Shown here: positions 59,884 through 64,000 of the stretch, piece by piece
How the letters are laid out: each line of letters opens with the position of its first letter
Position numbering within the stretch: position 1 is the stretch's first letter
DNA from: Mycobacterium sp. E1214
GTDB taxonomy: Bacteria > Actinomycetota > Actinomycetes > Mycobacteriales > Mycobacteriaceae
DNA: 64,000 nucleotides
Assembly (NCBI RefSeq): GCF_001666755.1
Contig: NZ_LZJC01000151.1
Span: 1-64,000 of the forward strand
Reading direction: 5' to 3'
Translations under genes and position numbers: made by a program
Notes under the pieces: generated by a model
Databases searched by the model: none
What the model was told of the DNA's origin: nothing
Seen by the model: the letters and a program-made list of their open reading frames with translations, nothing else

Positions 59884-60783
59884 TCACCGCGCCGCCTCGG
59901 CGGACATCGGTCCGCGGTAGACGGCGGCGAGCCGACGCTGAAAATAGCGGTCCAACAACGCCGGTGCGTAACGGGACGCGCGCCACGTCAGGCGGCTCGC
60001 CATGCCCGGAATGGTGAGCGGCTCGCGCTTGTCGATGCCCCGGATGGTCTCGCGGGCCACCTGTGTGACGCTCAGTGGCGGAACGCTTTTGACGATCGCG
60101 CGGTTTTCCGCGGTGCGATAGGTGTCGAGTGTCGCCACCATCGGCGAGTCGAACTCGGGTGGACACACCAGTTGCACCGTGACGTTCTGGGGTCCCATCT
60201 CGATGCGCAGCGAGTCGGTGAAGCCGTTGAGGGCGTGTTTGGCGGCGGCGTAGGCGGTTAGGCCGAAGACACCAAGCATGCCGGCCATCGAACTGACGTT
60301 GACCAGATGCCCGCGGCTCTCCTTCAGGTAGGGCAGACATGCCATCGTCGCGTTGACGACACCGAAGAAGTCGACGTCCATGACCGCGCGGAAGTCATCG
60401 TGGGTGAGCCGCTCGAAATATCCCTCCCGCAGGATGCCCGCCGAGTTGATCAGCACGTCGATGCCACCCGAGGCGGCGCGGACCTCGTCGAGCGCCGCCT
60501 CGACAGCTTCGGGATCGCTGACGTCGACGGACTGCGTCGTCACGCGGGCGCCCGCCGCGCCGGCGGTGACCTGCTCGCGGGCGCGGCTCAGGCGGTGCGG
60601 GTCCTGGGCGACCAAGGTGATGGCCAGCCCGCGGCCGGCGAGCTGCCGGGCCAGCTCGAGCCCGAGCCCGGACGAACCGCCGGTGATCACGGCGTGTTGG
60701 CCGGGGCGCAGCCAGCCACCGTCAGCGGAACCGGCCAACGCAGACCTGTGTACGGCAAATCGTTTGGCGAGAAGCGATGTCAT
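59884..60783 (-). CDS. SDR, 3-ketosphinganine reductase-like
   Basis: A 299-residue SDR. An N-terminal hydrophobic-basic segment (residues 1-28) precedes AVITGGSSGLGLELARQLAG, VLINSAGILREGYF, HLVNVSSMAGMLGVFG and YAAAKHALNGFTDSL. The pattern with an N-terminal extension and a long C-terminal tail (TWRASRYAPALLDRYFQRRL) resembles membrane-associated 3-ketosphinganine reductase-type SDRs. Substrate likely a lipid ketone. It lies between the F420-type gene and the divergent acyl-CoA genes. Confidence 0.82.
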   Translation of the reverse strand: MTSLLAKRFAVHRSALAGSADGGWLRPGQHAVITGGSSGLGLELARQLAGRGLAITLVAQDPHRLSRAREQVTAGAAGARVTTQSVDVSDPEAVEAALDEVRAASGGIDVLINSAGILREGYFERLTHDDFRAVMDVDFFGVVNATMACLPYLKESRGHLVNVSSMAGMLGVFGLTAYAAAKHALNGFTDSLRIEMGPQNVTVQLVCPPEFDSPMVATLDTYRTAENRAIVKSVPPLSVTQVARETIRGIDKREPLTIPGMASRLTWRASRYAPALLDRYFQRRLAAVYRGPMSAEAAR

Positions 60784-61168
60784 TCGTCAGATTCCTTCGG
60801 CATCGGGTCTGCGCCGTCACGAGTTGGTGCGTTGGCCGTCGACCACGGGCGACTTCTTTCGTTGCGTCTGGGCTGCCGCGAACCAAGCTGGCACGGGCTC
60901 ACGGCCAGCCTAAGTGCGAATGCCCGTGTGCCCGGCCGTTGTTCGGTGGGCGTGCGCCTACGCGGGCATCTTGTGCGCGTTTCGGGCAAAGTCGGCGAAC
61001 CGGTGACGGCCCGGCTTGGCGACGCGCCGCGTCGTGAGTGTAGGGCCGCAGCCCGGTGACTAGGCCGAGCAGCATAGGGAAGTTTAGCGTTGCGCGAGGA
61101 ACACAGAGCTGATAGGAAGTAATAAGTATGACGAACGGCATACTGAACCGAGTGAGAGAAGCTCCGCG
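60784..61168. other. Divergent control region of the SDR and the enoyl-CoA hydratase genes
   Basis: The 385-bp spacer separates divergent transcription units and is the obvious control point of the locus. The hydratase-proximal 70 bp contain an AGTATG/CATACT inverted repeat (61125-61144) and a short coupled frame (61128-61172). Candidate promoter boxes are not clear. Apart from these, no gene or hairpin is supported. Confidence 0.4.
61125..61144. promoter_or_regulatory. Inverted repeat operator candidate before the hydratase gene
   Basis: AGTATG (61125-61130) and CATACT (61139-61144) are perfect inverted repeats with an 8-base spacer, 25 bp upstream of the hydratase ATG. Size and symmetry suit a TetR- or Crp-like dimer. 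The left arm overlaps the start codon of a short upstream frame. The Crp-like protein at the end of the window is the only nearby candidate regulator. Confidence 0.5.
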
Positions 61169-61172
61169 ATGA
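61128..61172 (+). CDS. Short coupled leader frame (14 codons)
   Basis: ATG 61128 encodes MTNGILNRVREAPR and ends in TGA at 61170-61172, overlapping the hydratase ATG (61169-61171) as ATGA. GGAAG at 61115-61119 could serve as its Shine-Dalgarno. It may ensure translation coupling or attenuation; it may also be fortuitous. Its own product is too short to assign. Confidence 0.35.
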   Translation: MTNGILNRVREAPR

Positions 61173-61999
61173 GCACGACTGTGGACACACCCGGCGGGGC
61201 GCCCGCGCGACTGGTGGTACCCGGACCGGACACCCCGGCGGTGGGACGGCGGCTCGACGGTCCGGTGGCCGTCCTGACCATGCAGCATCCGCCGCACAAT
61301 TTCATCGGGCACGCGCTGATCGCCGGCCTTTTGGACGGCCTGCGGTGGGCCACCGACCAGGGCGCGCGGGCGGTCCTGCTCAACAGCGGGCTGCGCAACT
61401 TCTGCGCGGGCGCCGATGTCACGCTCTTCGAAAGCGCGGACCGGGGAGTCGCACCGGACTTCGACGTCGTCGGGGTGCTACGCGCCTTCGACACGCTGCC
61501 CATCCCGATCGTGGCCGCGATCCACGGCGTCACCGTCGGCGGCGGCCTCGAGATCGCGCTCGCGTGCGACCTCGTCATCTCCAGCGAATCGGCCAAGATC
61601 GGTTGTGTGGAAGCAACACTCGGCCTCAACCCGCTCATGGGCGCCATCCAGCGCATCACCCAGCGGGCGGGCGCGGCGCGCGCCAAGGAAATGGTGCTGC
61701 TGGCGCGCCGCTATGACGCCCGCACGCTGGAGCGCTGGAACATCATCAACCGGGTGGTGCCCGACGACAAACTCGCCGACGTCAGCATGTCGATCACCCA
61801 GGAACTGGCCAACGGGCCCACCATCGCCCACGCCTCCACCAAGGCGATCGTGTCCTACACCCTGGCGCACGGCGTCGCGGCGGCCGACGACGCGATGCAC
61901 GAATTGCAGGCTCCCTATTGGGAATCCGAAGACCTCAAGCGTGGGCTGTCGTCCCTGGCGGCGAACGGCCCCGGCGCCGCGCGTTTCGAGGGGCGCTGA
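61169..61999 (+). CDS. Enoyl-CoA hydratase/isomerase-family protein
   Basis: A 276-residue crotonase-fold enzyme. It has the oxyanion-hole segments NFCAGADVTLF and AAIHGVTVGGGLEIALACDL, followed by SESAKIGCVEATLGLNPLMGA where one acidic catalytic residue is expected. It begins with a 24-residue Pro/Ala-rich tail. It should act on an acyl-CoA; the exact step (hydration, isomerisation, hydrolysis) cannot be told by reading. It is followed by the CoA-transferase gene after two bases. Confidence 0.85.
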   Translation: MSTTVDTPGGAPARLVVPGPDTPAVGRRLDGPVAVLTMQHPPHNFIGHALIAGLLDGLRWATDQGARAVLLNSGLRNFCAGADVTLFESADRGVAPDFDVVGVLRAFDTLPIPIVAAIHGVTVGGGLEIALACDLVISSESAKIGCVEATLGLNPLMGAIQRITQRAGAARAKEMVLLARRYDARTLERWNIINRVVPDDKLADVSMSITQELANGPTIAHASTKAIVSYTLAHGVAAADDAMHELQAPYWESEDLKRGLSSLAANGPGAARFEGR

Positions 62000-62001
62000 C
62001 C

Positions 62002-63216
62002 ATGACGCTGCCACTCGACGGAGTCCGGGTCGTCGACTTCACCCGCGTGCTCGCCGGGCCGCACTGCACCAAGCACCTGCTCGATCTCGGAGCCGAGGTC
62101 ATCAAGATCGAGCCGCCCGCGGGAGACATCAGCCGCGTCGCGTATCCGCGGCAGGGTGAGATCAGCGGGTACTACGCGCAGCAGAACGCCGGCAAACGGA
62201 ACCTGAGCATCGACTTGAACGTGCCCGCCGCCCGCGACGCGGTGGGTCAGCTGTGTGACACCGCCGATGTCATCGTCGAGAATTTTCGCCCCGGTGCGCT
62301 GGCCGCCTTCGGGCTCGGCTACCAATCGGTAGCGGCCCGCAATCCCGCCGTGGTCTACGTTTCGATCAGCGGCTACGGACAGTCGGGGCCGTGGCGCACC
62401 CGAAGCGCCTACGCGCCCACCGTCCAGGCCGAGGTCGGCTTCACCGCAAACACGTTGCGCCAGTTCGACGTCGAGGGCAACGAGCGGCGATCCGATTCGC
62501 TGTCGCACGGCGACGTCTACGCCGGTCTGCACGGCGCCATCGCGGTGCTGGCCGCGCTGCAACGGCGCACAGTGACCGGGCAGGGACAATACGTCGACGT
62601 GGCCATGGCCGCCGTCCTCACCTCGATCAACGAACGTATCCACTACGACCTGTCCGGCCTGGACATCGGTGCGGAGCCGCCGATTCTGGGTGCCACTGAC
62701 TGCCCGTTTTTCACCAGCCCGGAGGGCGTGGAGTTCGTCGCGCCGGTCAGTCTCGTCGGCACCATGACGTTCCCCTTCTACCTGCGCGCCATGCGACGGC
62801 CCGATCTCGCCGACGACGAGCGGTTCCGCACCGTGGAGCTGCGCCGCCGCAACGCCGCGGCCCTGCACGCCATCGTCCAAGACTGGATCTACGGCTTTGA
62901 CTCCATGGATTCGCTCGACGCACAATTCGATGAGGCCAAGGTCGCCACGGGCCGGTTGCGCGATGCCGTCGAATTCAACGAGACCGAGTGGGCCAAGGGC
63001 TGGGTGACGACGCGCGAGGTGTCGGATCGTCACGGCGGCGTGATCACCATTCCCGCCCCGCCATGGCATTTCAGCGACCACGACGGGCTGCTCGACGACC
63101 AACTGCCCGCCCGGCAGGGCGAACACAACGAAGAGATTCTGAAAGAGCTCGGCTGCACCGACGGCCAGATTCAAGCCCTCAAGGACAGCGGCGCGCTGAT
63201 CGGCCCGGTGGGCTGA
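62002..63216 (+). CDS. CaiB/BaiF (family III) CoA-transferase
   Basis: A 404-residue class III CoA-transferase. N-terminal VRVVDFTRVLAGPHCTKHLLDLGA and VIKIEPPAGD are canonical, with NLSIDLNVPAARD and VIVENFRPGALAAFGLGY downstream. The usual catalytic Asp (in YD-x3-QA) is Ala138 here (AYAPTVQAE), so either a nearby Glu replaces it or the protein transfers CoA by another residue. It should exchange CoA between carboxylic acids, with the upstream hydratase as likely partner. ATG 62002 follows GGGGCGC closely. Confidence 0.86.
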   Translation: MTLPLDGVRVVDFTRVLAGPHCTKHLLDLGAEVIKIEPPAGDISRVAYPRQGEISGYYAQQNAGKRNLSIDLNVPAARDAVGQLCDTADVIVENFRPGALAAFGLGYQSVAARNPAVVYVSISGYGQSGPWRTRSAYAPTVQAEVGFTANTLRQFDVEGNERRSDSLSHGDVYAGLHGAIAVLAALQRRTVTGQGQYVDVAMAAVLTSINERIHYDLSGLDIGAEPPILGATDCPFFTSPEGVEFVAPVSLVGTMTFPFYLRAMRRPDLADDERFRTVELRRRNAAALHAIVQDWIYGFDSMDSLDAQFDEAKVATGRLRDAVEFNETEWAKGWVTTREVSDRHGGVITIPAPPWHFSDHDGLLDDQLPARQGEHNEEILKELGCTDGQIQALKDSGALIGPVG

Positions 63217-63315
63217 CCTCGGTCGCCGCCCCGCGCGGAGCGGCCTGCGCGATTCGGGAAAAAGGTTGCGTGCGACGGCGAGGCCGTTGCTGGCGGCCGG
63301 CATAGCGTCGGTGGG
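63217..63315. other. Spacer before the Crp-like gene
   Basis: Ninety-nine bases between the CoA-transferase stop and GTG 63316. No clear terminator, hairpin or palindrome; promoter elements are not obvious. Confidence 0.3.
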
Positions 63316-64000
63316 GTGACGAGCGTAGCGCCGGTGGCCGTGGCATTGGTGTTGCTGATCGCGGCGTCGCTGTGGTGGGCGGCGGCCCACCCCGGATGCA
63401 TCGTGCCCGCGGTGGATCGCGACGGTGCCGACCGGCCGGTGGCGCCGACGCCGTCGCCGAGGGCGCGGTCAACTCCTGAGACCCTCTCTGTCACAGCCGA
63501 TTACGACGTCCGCCAGGCGCTCTTCGCGTCGGGCATTCTGGCCAAGACGGACCCCGTTGCGGCGTCGGTCATGGCGAAGCGCCTGCAGCCGACCGCCTTC
63601 CCGCCCGGCTGCGTCCTCGATGATCAAGACGACTTCGGAATGCGCCTGTACGTGATCGTCTCCGGCAAGGTCAAGGTCTGCTGCCGGCGCCACGACGGTC
63701 AGCAAGTGGTCCTCGCCGTCCTCGGGCCGTCGGAAATCTTCGGCGCCATCACGCTTTTCGACCCCGAGGCCAACGAATTGAGCGTCACCACGCTGACCGA
63801 TGTCGTCGCGGTGCCGATCGAACGCCGGCAATTGTTGCGCTGGATGGCCGAACGCCAGGAGGTCACCGACCAGGTGTTGCGCCTGTTCGCACGGTGGGTC
63901 AAGCGCACCACCGACTCGCTGGTGGACGTGGCGTTCTCCGACACCGAACGGCGGATCGCCGGGCGGCTACTCCTGTACAGCCAGCGGTTCGGCCGGCAAG
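63316..64000 (+). CDS. Crp/Fnr-like protein with N-terminal membrane segment, 3' end outside the window
   Basis: An open frame from GTG 63316 runs off the window (at least 228 residues). Residues 4-24 are a strong hydrophobic segment (PVAVALVLLIAASLWWAAAH), then a 45-residue Pro/Ser linker, then a cyclic-nucleotide-binding-like domain beginning VRQALFASGILAKTD with LYVIVSGKVKVCCRR. The phosphate-binding cassette reads FGAITLFDPEANELSVTT: the Glu of GEL is Ala144 and the conserved Arg is Asn153, so cAMP binding is unlikely. The start of the winged helix is seen at DTERRIAGRLLLYSQRFG. If the N-terminus is real, it is a membrane-tethered Crp relative; an internal start without the segment is possible. 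It follows the acyl-CoA genes and may regulate them. Confidence 0.7.
   Translation, partial: MTSVAPVAVALVLLIAASLWWAAAHPGCIVPAVDRDGADRPVAPTPSPRARSTPETLSVTADYDVRQALFASGILAKTDPVAASVMAKRLQPTAFPPGCVLDDQDDFGMRLYVIVSGKVKVCCRRHDGQQVVLAVLGPSEIFGAITLFDPEANELSVTTLTDVVAVPIERRQLLRWMAERQEVTDQVLRLFARWVKRTTDSLVDVAFSDTERRIAGRLLLYSQRFGRQ

Noticed and set aside
1..64000. tRNA, rRNA, insertion sequences and prophage attachment sites
   Set aside because: No recognisable transposase, integrase other than XerC, tRNA-like cloverleaf or rRNA segment was found by reading; a dedicated tRNA search was not possible.

Overview
The window is a chromosomal segment of a high-GC, slow-growing Mycobacterium, most likely from the M. 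avium complex or a near relative. The evidence is the gene content (a PPE protein, Mpt53, an MPT63-like antigen, Rip1, mycothione reductase, NicT, EfpA) and gene order. From about 6.6 kb to 57.4 kb the order follows, in inverted orientation, the M. tuberculosis block from Rv2895c (viuB) to Rv2846c (efpA), as recalled from memory. Species-level identity cannot be settled by reading alone. No rRNA, tRNA, CRISPR array, insertion sequence or prophage was seen.

Layout. (1) 1-6.5 kb: an accessory block holding the 3' part of a very large Gly/Thr/Val/Asp repeat protein, cut by the window edge, and a second unknown protein behind a strong Shine-Dalgarno. (2) 6.6-9.6 kb: a siderophore-interacting flavoprotein, a lactate-2-monooxygenase-like enzyme and XerC. 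(3) 9.6-13.8 kb: an M23 peptidase, rpsB-tsf and an amidase. (4) 13.8-19.4 kb: a MarR repressor with a palindrome over its own start, then a stress-flavoured group (ChaB/Rho_N, DUF2795, SDR, CsbD), an MPT63-like secreted protein, an acyltransferase and a GlnR-type regulator. (5) 19.6-24.9 kb: pyrH, frr, cdsA, rlmN, mpt53, a CcdA-like protein and a DUF2631 protein; the pyrH-frr spacer carries a MIRU-like element. (6) 25.0-33.2 kb: dxr, rip1, ispG, an acetyltransferase, a penicillin-binding lipoprotein, a DUF1707 protein and mapB. (7) 33.2-39.7 kb: cobQ, a degenerate alpha/beta-hydrolase, then glnA4, a gamma-glutamyl hydrolase, aldC and an SDR, a likely gamma-glutamylation route for amine catabolism. 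(8) 39.7-48.5 kb, mostly minus strand: PPE protein, a small membrane protein, a phosphodiesterase-type enzyme, a mannitol dehydrogenase, nicT with a divergent Fur-family regulator, mtr and a hydrolase. (9) 48.6-57.4 kb: mqo, an ElaA-like acetyltransferase, a Mg/Co-chelatase-like protein, cobO, cobB, cysG and efpA. (10) 57.4-64 kb: an accessory lipid-type locus with a hotdog thioesterase, an ECF sigma factor, an F420-type oxidoreductase, an SDR, an enoyl-CoA hydratase, a family III CoA-transferase and a Crp-like protein with an N-terminal membrane segment, running off the end.

Functional links. Isoprenoid synthesis (dxr, ispG) brackets the Rip1 protease; cdsA supplies CDP-diacylglycerol; chelatase, cobO, cobB, cysG and the separate cobQ belong to corrinoid/siroheme synthesis, and NicT plus the Fur regulator fit the metal supply. 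The least explained parts are the repeat protein with its partner, the 58-64 kb locus with its membrane-anchored degenerate Crp, and several hairpins or palindromes placed exactly on start or stop codons.
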